From: Angiostrongylus vasorum
Taxonomy: Eukaryota > Nematoda > Chromadorea > Rhabditida > Metastrongylidae
Assembly: GCA_018806985.1 (NCBI GenBank)
Contig: JADANN010000195.1
Span: forward strand, 1-64,000
Length of the DNA: 64,000 nucleotides
Reading direction: 5' to 3'
In this document: positions 22,300 through 32,169 of the stretch, piece after piece
Numbering within the stretch: position 1 is the first letter of the stretch
How the letters are laid out: each line of letters starts with the position of its first letter
Position numbers and translations under genes: made by a program
The notes under the pieces: model-generated
Database searches by the model: none
Seen by the model: the letters and a program-made list of their open reading frames with translations, nothing else
Told to the model about the DNA's origin: nothing

Positions 22300-22490
22300 A
22301 ACGGCTTTCTATAAAAGAGCGTCGCTGGGTGAGTATGGCTCATTCGAAATGCTCAACTGAGGAAGATCCGGTTCGACTCGAGATGAAGACGCCACATCGA
22401 AAAGCGGAACAACTGTGGACCATCGGCAAGTATCGTAAGCTCTGATAAAGACGAAGACATCTAAATGTTAGCCGAATAAACATAAGCACT
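22300..22490 (+). mobile_element. short repeat with hammerhead-like 3' end
   Basis: The body 'gtcgctgggtgagtatggctc' to 'gactcgagatgaagacg' leads into AAGCTCTGATAAAGACGAAG and then a degenerate core with GTTAGCCGAATAAACAT (22,437-22,485). The upstream bases correspond to the copy ending at 25,545. It abuts the foldback unit that starts at about 22,487. Confidence 0.5.
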
Positions 22491-22553
22491 AGTAATTCTT
22501 TATATTCTTGTTGAGCAAACGCGAGGTGTTATTTTATTCTTTGTTCAAAAACA

Positions 22554-22590
22554 AGCTGACGTTTCGGTGGATTTCGCCTTCCTCAGAGCC
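22554..22590 (-). ncRNA. hammerhead-like motif (candidate ribozyme)
   Basis: On the minus strand: GGCT, CTGAGGA, an extra A, GGCG-AAAT-CCACC helix, GAAAC, GTC, AGCT. Helix I (GGCT/AGCT) and most of helix II pair; helix II has one mismatch (C/A). The motif sits just before the PLE 3' tail. Confidence 0.45.
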
Positions 22591-22739
22591 TGGAAGGGTC
22601 AAGTTGACCGCAATGTACCCAGCCACACACTTCCATAACTAAACAGAGGAAATGTTAAACCAAGATTTCAATCACATTGAACACAGAATGGCTACATCGC
22701 AGAGTGACGAGAAAGCGGCGAGTATGCTTGACGTTTTCA

Positions 22740-22776
22740 GGCTCCGAGGAAGGCGAAATCCGCCGAAACCTCATAT
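22740..22776 (+). ncRNA. hammerhead-like motif, decayed
   Basis: It reads GGCT-CCGAGGA-AGGCGAAATCCGCC-GAAAC-CTC. The core CTGA is changed to CCGA and the GTC triplet to CTC, so cleavage is not expected although helix II is intact. It is the inverted partner of the copy at 22,554. Confidence 0.4.
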
Positions 22777-22879
22777 TGTTTTTAGTAATGAATAAATTAA
22801 CACCTCGCGTTTGCTCATTAAGAATATAAAGAATTACTTGATAAATGCCGAGGTTAATAGAAAGTCGGTCGTGGGAAGT

Positions 22880-23092
22880 ATAAACACATCTTGATATGGT
22901 GCATTTAAATGTCGTTTCAAAGCTCCCGTTACCGGCTCACCAAGTCTCTCACACCTCCTGAGTTGGAAAACTGGTGTTAGATTTGTATGGGGAAAGTTCA
23001 CCTTTCGCAATCTAATTAGGGAACAGTCTAGTCTGGCTATCTCAGGACTCCAGATAGAATCGAACTGATCTGCTTCCATTGACATTTATAAC
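22880..23092 (+). repeat. tRNA-like SINE, family 2 fragment
   Basis: The 'ctggctatctcaggactccagatagaatcgaact-' stretch matches the family copies at 25,800-26,060 (minus) and 33,095-33,300 (plus), where tRNA-like A and B boxes are visible. 'ctcaccaagtctctcacacc' and 'ttggaaaactggtgttagat' precede it. Confidence 0.5.
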
Positions 23093-23409
23093 AAAATGGA
23101 AAACCTCAACCACCATCCGAACCCGGACTCAAAAAGTTGGAAGACCTTCAAGGATGATGGATGCGTGAAAACAAATGAAATTCAAGAAATGTTGAGAGCA
23201 TGTAGCAGATGTGAAAGACAGGTCGTGTTAAAAAAAATACTATTTTCCGTGCTCACGTCGTCTGGTAACTTAAATAACCAACAAACCATTTATACTGATG
23301 CTTTAGCAAATTCCAGATCAGTGCTCTAACTCTTAACCACTGCCCCATCAAAGAATGTCTGAAGTTTGAATACATTACAAATTTAGAAAGAAATGAGTTT
23401 CCTTCACAG

Positions 23410-23487
23410 GATGTGTTCTACACTGGTATATTGGCGGAATCGATCGGAATACAACGAGTGGACTGGGCGGACGGTCTTCCCTATGAG
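23410..23487 (+). CDS. GT31-like glycosyltransferase, C-terminal-region exon
   Basis: Between a good acceptor (ttccttcacag) and a donor (GAG|GTTCGT), the 78-base exon encodes DVFYTGILAESIGIQRVDWA then DGLPYE in phase 0. 'EDVfyTGILA...Gi' is the GT31 signature near the end of the catalytic domain, carrying the acidic residue thought to be the catalytic base region. It lies 5.4 kb downstream of the DxD exon, and the intervening segment (about 40 residues, including the YP..sG motif) is unseen; either the exon is too divergent for me to read or it has been lost. A possible terminal exon starts at 23,662 (EKMLSPVKFS-stop) but is weak. Confidence 0.85.
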
Positions 23488-23499
23488 GTTCGTTCTTGT

Positions 23500-24430
23500 T
23501 TTCTTTGTTGTTAAGTTTTGTGCTAAATATACTGAAACAGTCTAGGCTGACATCTCATTACGATCGAGTTCTAGTACTATGCGAAATAATCGTTGTACAT
23601 ATTAAAATAAAGCAATTTTTAGCTCTCATTCCCTGGTTCCTTCAAGTGTCATTTATCGCAGGAGAAGATGTTGAGCCCCGTGAAATTTTCCTAATATGAG
23701 TAAGGTTGTCAGATATTGGAAATCGATCGATGTCATCACACACATGCACCCTCAGGGCTTGTCGAAACCGGCCAGCCAAATGTATTTCTCGCCAATTTTT
23801 GCTTGCTGCTTATAATTCACAACAGCTTTTCTCTTGAGAATGTTATACTTAAACACTATTGATGTAGAAAAGCTGTTTTCCGAATTATCACTTCATAAAG
23901 GTGTTGCTGATTAGAAAATACTCACCAGCAAACGCCTAGTCATAAATTTCGTTTACGGATCGAAAATTGAGGGTGCACCGAACACAATGCAAAAACAAAA
24001 GCAGGTCTTTCACCTTATACGGTCATCACCGTCGCATCAACGCACCAATGAACGATGAAACAGCGAAACATTTATAAATCTCCAACCGCTAGTTTGTATG
24101 GTACTTTCACCAAATATCATTTCATGGCCATGCTATAGACGTGGAAGAAAAGAGAATCATAGCGGATTCGTTGCTGAAATTCTTTAGAAATGCAGCAATA
24201 TTTTGAATATCGACTTTCGCTTCCGATTCCAGAATACTATCCAATTTCTTGCACTATTAATTTAGCCCGAGTTTGCTAGCTATAAACTCATAATCGACGA
24301 TTGTTTCGGCGCACTCGTCTTCTCGAGTAGAACGATGATTAGAGTCAAGTGCTCACAATTTCACGAAGCAAGTCCCATGATGAAGTCCCACGAAACAAGA
24401 CTTCCTATTAACCACGGAATTTATCAAATA
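23500..24430. other. no further exon recognised
   Basis: This lies downstream of the last confident GT31 exon. A short open stretch after 'catttatcgcag' (23,662-23,694) could be a terminal exon, but is too short to support. The rest is AT-rich without recognisable features. Confidence 0.4.
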
Positions 24431-24484
24431 AATTTTTTCTTCATTGGACACATACTACTCTTGCAAACAGGATTTATTTAGTAC

Positions 24485-24530
24485 AACACTGGCTGGCGTC
24501 TCAGCGGTTTCGTCTGGGAAAGGCCAAATT
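24485..24530 (-). ncRNA. hammerhead-like motif, degenerate
   Basis: On the minus strand the stretch reads CCCAGACGAAACCGCTGAGACGCCAGCC. This preserves the order helix II loop, GAAAC-like, triplet and AGC of the family, but without a clean CTGA core. It indicates an old repeat end. Confidence 0.3.
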
Positions 24531-25013
24531 TGCCACGCAGTCTACATAGCCAAACATTTTCATAACCTTTTCATTTTCACATAGAAAGTCGGTCTTTTGA
24601 GTTATTTTCATAACCTGTGCAGAAAAAACTTGCTTTACTTTTCTTCTAGAAACTTTTCCACATACACAACCAGCTTCTCGCTTAGCTTTTTGTTCTCTTT
24701 AAACCTTTCATTTATTTAATGGAGATCAGCAGCAAAGAGTCTGATATGAGTCAGGAATGTGCTTGGCTGTGGTCAGAAAAGTCAACCTGAAATGTGGCGC
24801 GAGGTCAGACGTGGTACCTGGACGGTCCTACTTGCGATTCACTTTTGGACTTTTTGAAATTTATCCAAGTGCTTCAACAACTTTTCCCGTAGATGTATTA
24901 GATTCCTGCTCGGATACTGGCTTTTATCTTAAAAACCGACTTTCATTAAACCTCTTTAGCAACGGCAAATAGTTTTCTTTGTGATTGATGGGACACGAGT
25001 TTAGTATAAAACA

Positions 25014-25545
25014 TTGTTCGGCTACTGTTTAGCCGCCTTCATCCCCCTCAGAGACGCGTTTATCCGAGTTAATGGTTCATAGTTGGTCTTTGTCGCATCG
25101 AGTTATTTCCAATGGAAGGAGCAGCGCCACAGTGCTTAACACCACTAAGCGATTCCCTTTATACAGACTTGGTGTTGATCGAGTGCCGCTTGCAATATGA
25201 TGTACTTTGGGCAGACAATGGTTTTTATGGCAGTTACTACTTAAGTAGGTACTGAATCGGAATCCCCAGTAGATATTGATTGCCATGCTTCGTTCCAGAA
25301 TATGAAGAACCGACTGCTACAGGACGCATTGCTTGCCCAAAATAGATCACTTTGGAGGCGGGGAATGATCAACACCCTTAAAAAGATGCCTGAGTAAAGA
25401 CTACCATTCGAGACGCGCTTCCATCACTGGATTTGACTCAAAGCGACAACAAACACCCTCGTAGTGACGACGACAGGTTGCGGACCATCGACTTGGATTG
25501 ACGCGCCCCTGAGGAACGCGAAGACGCCGACACATTAGCCCAGTT
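25014..25545. mobile_element. foldback repeat with outward-facing hammerhead-like ends
   Basis: The left end on the minus strand (25,014-25,052) reads CTCTGAGGGGGATGAAGGCG then GCTAAACAGTAGCCGAACAAT. The right end on the plus strand (25,506-25,545) reads CCCTGAGGAACGCGAAGACG then CCGACACATTAGCCCAGTTAAT. Both terminate in the TTAGCC-type end of the 1.2-1.6 kb unit. The 450 bp between has only short ORFs with no domain. It is again a non-autonomous unit with its 3'-like ends outward. Confidence 0.45.
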
Positions 25546-25794
25546 AATGTTTTTATACCAATACTGAGTTATACATCCAAATTTTCGCTATTATATTTTG
25601 TGCCATCTGAGTGTTCCGTGGAAGGATTTGTTTGACTTCAAGTATTCCAATTATTTTCATTTTTTATGTACGACCCGTTTTCACGGCTACCGCGTGGATC
25701 CCAGCACTTCTCACATTCGATCTATTTCCACGCATCCATTATCTACGAAAATCTTCCTACGTGTGGCTTCGGCTACTGCTGGAGAACTTTTCGT

Positions 25795-26060
25795 TTCATC
25801 TTGAATGTCATGGAATGCTGGTCAAGTCGGTTCCCCTGGAGCTCTGAGATAGCCGGGCTGGAGCGTTTTTAAGTTGGATTGTAGAAAGCGATTCTTTCCC
25901 GGACAAGTTTAGTACCAATTTCCCGACCTCGGAGGTATGACAGGATTGGTGGCCCGGGAGCGAAATCGAACTCATGTTCGTGATGACCGAAAAGTCACTA
26001 TCATTGTGCTGTCCTCCCATTAGTATCCAATTAGGTGCTCTTTTATAAGAAAGCATAGTG
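25795..26060 (-). repeat. tRNA-like SINE, family 2
   Basis: On the minus strand the head 'gaggacagcacaatgatagtg' leads to a B-box-like 'gttcgatttcgctccc', then 'ccaccaatcctgtcatacct', 'ttggtactaaacttgtccgg' and 'ggctatctcagagctccagg'. The 82-residue minus ORF over it is a by-product. Confidence 0.6.
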
Positions 26061-27190
26061 GCTTATCTGTTTCTCCTTTATATTCGTCCTCTCGTGGTTT
26101 GTAAGAGATTGGGTATAGCTTTTACCCAAACTCATAAAGTCTCAGTCTCTACCGTTAGAGCAAATTAATCGCAACTTTGTATTTAGTTCTTAAGCCGTTT
26201 ACTTTGCCGAAATTGAATTCGTAGAAGTAAATTTGTGTAAACTTCCGTTTTGAGACCAGCTATTCTAACCTTTAAAATTTGTCAAGAAAACAATTTGCAT
26301 GCTAATTTTACTATACGGTACAAAACCACCTTGCAATAATTCATAATAAAGAAGAAGTCAAGACAAAACCGCTGTTAAAAGATATACAAGAAGGGTAAAT
26401 TACAAATCTGTTTTCCGAATGAGGTATAGCGAATGTAACTGAGTCACTGCATCTTCCATGCAAAACAAAAGTCTTTGAAGAGCGAGAATTAGTATGGAAA
26501 TGTTAAGTTTTCTTTTTAATGTTTGTTCCTCCATGGGACAATTAAGGGGTACCACTAAAAAGCCCGACTTTTTAACCAAAGGTTCACTTAAGCAAACAAA
26601 GATATATGTTAAAGAAAGGGAAAGATTAGCGCTGTAGAAGTGAGGTCCCTAAGCATGAACAAAGTCCCCCGATAGCATAGGGTCAGTCACCCCTTCAGTC
26701 AACAGGATATGAAGTTTGCCCGCGGTGAGGTTTCCAGAATTCCTTATCACTGCTAGGTAAGGATACGAGGTACAGTTCACTCCACCTGCGCTCAACGACA
26801 TTCATAAGGAAGACCACAAATCCTAAGTAGCAGCGTAACCAAAACACAAATTCTAAAGACCTTGGTTTGCTATGGATGATAGAAAGTGGGCAAAATGAAT
26901 GGAGTACTGTCGTGCGCCAATATACGATGTCGGGTCATATAAAGTGAACAAATAAGTAAAAAATGTTCCCGTAAGTAAAATGCACTTCGTAGACGTTAGC
27001 ATGGTAAAAATCCACATTGCCATGGGCAGGGATCACAGGACCGGAAGCACGATGTCTTTTCTCATGTAAAATTTTGTGTACAGGTTGTCCAGGGTGTTGC
27101 AGGAGCTTTTTTTGATTAGCTTAGTTTCAAGCGATGGACGCTTGCCACGCTTATTCACATTACGAGTCCAGCTTATTAAAGGTGCTTAAT
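26061..27190. other. no recognisable gene
   Basis: The stretch is AT-rich, with no ORF above 60 residues and no repeat copy that I can match elsewhere in the window. Confidence 0.5.
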
Positions 27191-27192
27191 AG

Positions 27193-27257
27193 ATTTTACG
27201 TAGTGATAACAATTAATCCAGCGGAGCACTGGAATAAATGTTATCACTACGTAGAAT
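27193..27257. repeat. 65-bp near-perfect palindrome
   Basis: ATTTTACGTAGTGATAACA on the left is mirrored by TGTTATCACTACGTAGAAT on the right. Pairing continues through the centre (AATCCAG/CTGGAT-like), leaving only about five unpaired central bases. It is not related to the other inverted repeats seen here, and no ORF or promoter is attached. It could be a minimal foldback element. Confidence 0.75.
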
Positions 27258-27259
27258 CA

Positions 27260-28095
27260 TGACCAGATAATATTGCAGTTAGTATCCCTCTAGTAGGGGA
27301 GCCATAGACTTACGTGCACTGTGGTGACACTGGAATATGATTCGTCAAGTCGACTTAACGAGCCAAATAATCACTACCTCGGAATATAATGCTCGACTTC
27401 GTATCTTCGCAAAAAATGATAACACCAACGCACCAATAATAATTTGACAATACCAGAAACAATATAAGGGACAAAACAATAACAGAATAAGTAGACAGGG
27501 ATAATGAACAGGAAGTCAGCTTGAGATAAGGCAGTAAGGTTTCAGTAGACAGATGGTGTAATTTGATGTACAAGTGTCACATAAAACAACAGTAACGGTG
27601 CACTGACATTAACATGGTAGAACGCAAATGTGCTCGATTAGACTCCTTCGGTGACCAACGGTCTATGGCTAGAAGTAGATGAGAAATATTTTCTAGAGAA
27701 AAGGCTTAAAAATTTAGGTCTGTACAGAAAGTCTATCTAGTCGACATGGAAAAGTTTACAGAGAACTTCGCCGTTGTACCTAAGGAAAACGAGGAAAGTG
27801 CAATTTGTGAAGAAAGTTATCTATGTTGTTATTCTCACAAGCTATGAGGGCATTTTTGCCTTTAAAAGGGCAGAATTCTGAATCAACTGAAAACATCACA
27901 TACGGGCGCTCGTTCCAAGAAACGTAACCGAAGATAAAAATCGTAACAACGTTCTATGTGCGCATTTATACTGCTCAGTGCCCTCTGCAAGCCGTTCACA
28001 AGGGTTACCTTACCTAGCATTTTCAGAATTTCGGAAAAGGAACAACCTTTTGAGTAAATGGATTACTTCGACAAAGAATTCGCTGCTTGTATCAT
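27260..28095. other. no recognisable gene
   Basis: Short ORFs on both strands without domains. Nothing else seen. Confidence 0.5.
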
Positions 28096-28099
28096 ATCC

Positions 28100-29366
28100 A
28101 ATCACGGATCTCCCTCATTTGAGGGATCCCGATAGCCGGTTAGTCGCTAGGCTACTTGGCGCGTTCCCAGGTGGCGGAAAGGAGGTTAATCGCGGACCAA
28201 ACTCGACCTTCGCTTCCATGAGACGAAGGTGGGTCCAGGACATGGACTCCCTGTTTCTACTGCGCCGAGTTGGCACATACTTACTGTATTTTTCTAGGCG
28301 TAATCGTGCATGCGTGTGTGGGTGCGTTCGCGCTTATGGGATTGTATTCTAAGAGTCAATTCGGCCTTGCAATCAAGTGACAGGGAAGTATATCGGAGGC
28401 GGTTGGGGAGTCGCCTCCAATAAATAAGCTCTATGTCCATACTGACAGAGCCTGGCAAGCTACCCGTGAGTATACCCAGCCCCCCATGTTCAGAGCCCAG
28501 CAAGCTATACTTGGGTATCAAAAAACTAAAAACAGTGGAAGAAACGGTCCTCTTCCCATGACCCTGAAAGAGCCTCCAATCCGGCAGCGTTCGATAGGAC
28601 GAGTAAGGAGAGGCTGCTAGAATCTCAGGGCCAATGGAAAGCTACCTGGATTGCGAAGGACTAAGGTGACAATCTGCACCTACAATGCAACCTACAATGC
28701 ACGTACACTTGCATCCGAGTCCTCGATAGTAGGCTTGCTCATGTAAGCATGAAGGATAAAGTACAACGTCATCGGCCTGGCCGAGGCGAGAAAGCGCCAC
28801 CCTTTCAACGCCGTCTGTGATACCGGAGAATCCTCGGAACATGCGACAGTAGAGGAGTCGGTGGCGTCAGCGTTCTTGTCAACACGAGTTGGTTCGTGAA
28901 CAATGATTCATTCGAACAACTTACAACCCTAAATCGGACGTTTACGATTAAAAAGATGTAGATCAATACCGGCTTTGACAAACTTGCTCGTTTACGCGCT
29001 GACATCAAACTATGACGAAGAAGAAGTTGAAGCGCTCTATATGGACTTGGAGAAGTTCTACAGAGAAGACCGTACATTCTTCAAGTCCATCATTAGAGAT
29101 TTTAACGCCAAGATTGGACCAAGAAGAACGTCTGAAGGACGTAACATTGGGATCCATGGATTAGAATGGAACGAACAGGGTGAGCGGCAATTTTACACGG
29201 ATCAGACCACCGTCTCCTTCATGCAAGACTTTATTTCTCGCGGAAAAGGAGAAAAAGCGGATAAATTTAAAAAACGAAGTCCCAAAACCACCATAAACTG
29301 GAACTTATTCGCTTCATTAGTCGGCTGTATGGAAGATTACGTTGTCAATAACATCGACGAGGAATA
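28100..29366 (+). mobile_element. RTE copy B, 5' part only
   Basis: The copy starts with the family 5' UTR (matching 7,180-6,640 in reverse), passes through the endonuclease and into the linker, and stops abruptly at 29,366 inside 'IDEEY'. The RT is absent. LINE copies are usually truncated at the 5' end, so a 5'-complete, 3'-missing copy implies a later break. The break coincides with the outer edge of the 2.1 kb inverted repeat arm. Confidence 0.85.
28625..29366 (+). pseudogene. RTE copy B endonuclease
   Basis: Peptides in several frames include TICTYNATYNARTLASESS (28,670 onward, with a small duplication), [34 protein letters not shown] and [18 protein letters not shown]. The GDFNAKIG box has become RDFNAKIG. 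The last 133-residue ORF (28,975-29,376) is open through the linker and ends in non-element DNA. Not functional. Confidence 0.8.
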
Positions 29367-29699
29367 CCGTATGTGAGGTAATCACCGCGGAACTCAGTGA
29401 GATGAAGAAAGGAGTCCACTATCAATAATACATCTTTTCTGTATACTAAGCGCGGAAGAAGCTTTTACCGTCCAACTTCTAGTGGAACACCCGTGGCAAT
29501 AAATCATTAGCCGGTTACAGAAAGTATCGCAGAAAAACAAACAGTGGATAAGAAAATGTGTATACGTATATGATATCTAACTGTTACTACCGAAAAGGTC
29601 CCGATTTCTTGGTGAACGTTTTAAAATATCAATGCTTAATTCCCAATACCGACTTTCTATCCAGCTTAGTACCAGTCAAGTGATAATACACAATATCTT

Positions 29700-30870
29700 T
29701 GATAAGAAACATTAAACTTTGATGTTTATTGACGGAGAAGCTAATGCTTTCAGAGGATTTCTTCCTCAGCGAGTGAGAGGAAATGTCAACGTGACTGCGA
29801 CCTACCCAGCTCTAATAAACACTTCCGTAACCGAACAGTGAAAATTCAAAACGAAGATTTCAGTCGCATTGAAAACGAAATGGCTTTTTCGCATACTCAC
29901 CGCTTTTTCTGGGTATTTCAAGTGGAGATCAACAGCAGAGATTTCACATCGAAGCGCAATATGCCTCTTCGATATTAAAATATCAGTCTTAAATACTGTG
30001 AGAGATCGCACACGAGAACGACGAACTACTGTTCATTTTCGGACTAATGGAACCTATCCAAAATGCTTCGATAATTTAGCGCTTTGAAGACTTAATTCCT
30101 TTGCGAGGAATGGCAACTTCTACTTGAAAGTCCTTACGGCAATGTCTCTCTTATTTGCGCGCCTAATAGAATACGTGGTTTAACTTTAAGTTTAGCAACT
30201 AAATTTTGTTTCAAACGAATGCAGAGTGTCTAACCACTTCGTCAATGCATTCGTCTGCAAACGTTTTGCAAGAGATCACGTAAACCGTACCCCAACTCGT
30301 GAAATCACGGTCTATCGTTGGAGCATATTGAGTATCTTGGCGCTGTGTACAGACCGTAATACAGGCGGATACGAATTAACTAGCATGCTAGAGAGTTCGG
30401 TGGTATTTCAAATAAGGTTATAGAATTCTCTAGACCGCTCCTATTTAGGCAACATTTCAGATCTGCATTTATCTTGTTGTGGATGAAGGGAATGATGAAA
30501 GGCACCTTATTTTCAGCAGATTTATCGTTTTTGCCATGGTCTTCTCCCAAATCTATCCCAAGCAGCTACATAATCGTAGTCATTGGAAATGGCTATTTGC
30601 AGCGCCAATTTCAGAATTCTTACGTTTTTCTCTGTTCTTGTGCACACTCAAATGGCTGTTCGAAATGTGTTTCTTACAAGCACAAGTTGGTCAGCACACG
30701 TAGTCGGTAAACTTACGGTTAAACTAAATACTCCACTAAGAGCAAAACAAAACAGAGCGACATGACAGAAAGGTTTTGAAATAGAAGCTGGCACCCCCCA
30801 TAGGAATCGAAGATTTCAGCGCTGAAAACTCCCAATGCATTCTGGATAAATTAAGGGAGATCCAAAAATA
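29700..30870 (-). mobile_element. PLE remnant pair (head-to-head) in left arm
   Basis: From about 30,700 down to 29,740 on the minus strand, the segment runs from 'LVRNTFRTA' (the block after the RT) through the nuclease to the 3' UTR and a degenerate motif (29,742-29,775, CTGAGGAAG...GAAAGCATTAGC). From 30,700 to 30,870 on the plus strand lies a second, truncated 3' nuclease fragment (GKLTVKLNTPLRA). The two copies point outward, as at 51.2-54.6 kb. Both are riddled with stops. Confidence 0.7.
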
Positions 30871-30904
30871 AACCAAGAGAGGAACGCTTAGCTATCAACA
30901 GTGA

Positions 30905-31110
30905 TATAGATGCGTGTAGCACAGTGGTCGGAAGCGCATTGTAAAACACAACGAATCGAAATCTACGTACCAGGCTCACCAAGCCTTGTAAAATAGAGAT
31001 ATGCATTCAGTCACCTCCAAAGATGCTCGATGAAATCGAATGCATTGCGCATCCTTCCGGGATTGATCAACACCCACAGCTTTATCATCATATTTCATAT
31101 TTATCTCAAG
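30905..31110 (+). repeat. tRNA-derived SINE, family 1
   Basis: A-box 'tgtagcacagtggtcgg' and B-box 'gaatcgaaatctacg' precede 'ggctcaccaagccttg', 'agatatgcattcagtcacctcc' and 'gggattgatcaacacccaca' with 'tttatc'. A block in the middle of the family consensus is deleted. The same deleted copy is present in the other arm (42,500-42,690). Confidence 0.75.
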
Positions 31111-31234
31111 ACATACATCTACAGAGTTTGATGTCTGCGTTGGAATGAGAGAAAAAATCCTTCAAATTTTTCAAATTTTACAAAGAATGTAAAATAAAAT
31201 ACCTACGTATGTTAACTTTTTTGTTTACTGCCTG

Positions 31235-31660
31235 TTATAACTTTTTCATGGCAGGGTATTACGTGTGAAACAACCATAGTGATCCTCAGATATTTGCAAA
31301 ACTATGGGGCGCAGGTGTCTGCAGTGGGGCGCAACACGCTATTATCCTTTCCGGAGCTAACGTGTTCACCACCACATCATGCGGGTCTTCATCAGACGGG
31401 TGAGTGCTGATGGCGCTGATCGATAGAATTAGCTGACAACCAGGCGAAACGAAGCTAGTTCTATCGATGAGCGCCATCAGCATTCACACGTCTGAGACGT
31501 ACACGCATGGTGTGGTGGTGAACACGTTACTCCCCGGAAAAGACAGTAGCGCGTTCTTTCCCCACCACAGACACCTGTGGTCTGGAGTTTTGCAAATATC
31601 TCAGCATCATTGTAGTTATATTTCGCAACAAATATACCCTGCCATTAAAAAGAGTAGACA
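31235..31660. mobile_element. inverted pair of tRNA-like units (MITE-like)
   Basis: The left end 'catggcagggtatta' and right end 'ataccctgccatt' are inverted. The left unit runs minus and the right unit plus, with the right one showing A-box-like TGGTGTGGTGGTGAACACG (near 31,511) and the 'tttgcaaatatctcagcatca' end. Between them is a short inverted 'ctagttctatcgat' centre. Only the left half lies in the inverted repeat arm. Confidence 0.65.
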
Positions 31661-31764
31661 GTAAATAATAAGTTAAAATGTATCGCTTTCTTTTCAGCAA
31701 TCGCGAGGTTGTTATTCAGCACGTGTTTACTTCACACCAAATAGAACACATACAACACAACAGC

Positions 31765-31800
31765 AGCTGACGTTTCGGCAGAATCGCCTTCTTCAGAGCC
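31765..31800 (-). ncRNA. hammerhead-like motif (candidate ribozyme)
   Basis: Minus strand: GGCT, CTGAAGA, A, GGCG-ATTC-TGCC, GAAAC, GTC, AGCT. Helix I, the core and the GTC triplet are intact; helix II has one C-T mismatch position. AATAAA is replaced by other A/T-rich tail sequence here. Confidence 0.5.
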
Positions 31801-32046
31801 TGAAGGGTACATTAATACACAACTTACTTGGTCAAACGCTGATGTGGGGTGGTGAGGTCATCAACCATGTGCGACTCTGAGCGGGCTGTTCTTCCTGGGT
31901 GGAAGGCAGATGAAAAAAGCAGTGGGTTTTCGAGAAGCCGTTGATCTTGTAATTATCGTTCAGATTTCCATCTTTCTGTTTTCCATCTTTCTGTTTGTGC
32001 TGTTGAAGCGTTTGGCCCAGTAAGTTGCGTATTAGTGTACCATTCC

Positions 32047-32083
32047 AAGCTCTGAAGAAGGCGATTCTGCAGGAACGTCAGCT
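32047..32083 (+). ncRNA. hammerhead-like motif, partly decayed
   Basis: It reads AGCT, CTGAAGA, A, GGCGATTCTGC, then AGGAAC in place of CGAAAC, then GTC and AGCT. The second core GAAA is mutated to GGAA, so activity is unlikely. Confidence 0.45.
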
Positions 32084-32169
32084 ACTGTTGTGTTGTATGT
32101 GTTCTATTTGCGTGGAAGTAAACGCGTGTTGAATAACAACCTCGCGATTGCTGAAAAAGAAAACGAAAC

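Larger units (their letters stand above)
22487..22838. mobile_element. PLE-derived foldback unit with outward hammerhead-like motifs
   Basis: The terminal inverted repeats are about 45 bp: the left starts AGTAATTCTTTATATTCTT and the right is its reverse complement, with two or three mismatches, ending near 22,836. Inside each is a hammerhead-like motif, minus at 22,554-22,590 and plus at 22,740-22,776. The roughly 150 bp between is PLE 3' UTR ('aaccaagatttcaatcacattgaacacag', also at 51.4 and 54.4 kb). It has no ORF. It looks like two PLE 3' ends joined head to head with everything else deleted. Confidence 0.7.
29367..31452. repeat. large inverted repeat, left arm
   Basis: Its reverse complement is found at 42,148-44,222 with scattered mismatches and small indels. 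Matching runs include 'gtatgtgaggtaatcaccgc' at the outer edge and 'gccaggcgaaac' at the inner edge. The arm contains a non-repeat flank, a PLE pair, a SINE family 1 copy and half of a tRNA-like MITE, all in the same order in both arms. Confidence 0.9.
31684..32166. mobile_element. foldback unit, about 158-bp arms, outward hammerhead-like motifs
   Basis: The arms 31,684-31,842 and 32,008-32,166 are inverted copies, sharing 'ttcagcaatcgcgaggttgt' and 'aaatagaacacatacaacac' and their complements. A hammerhead-like motif lies in each arm, minus at 31,765-31,800 and plus at 32,047-32,083. The centre 'cagatttccatctttctg' also occurs in the PLE fragment at 2.45-2.5 kb. There is no ORF. It is the clearest example of a minimal element built from two PLE-type 3' ends. 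Confidence 0.75.

Noticed and set aside
30474..30710. 78-residue plus ORF, also found at 42,807-43,115 in the other arm
   Set aside because: Its occurrence twice only reflects the large inverted repeat; it is antisense to decayed PLE coding sequence.
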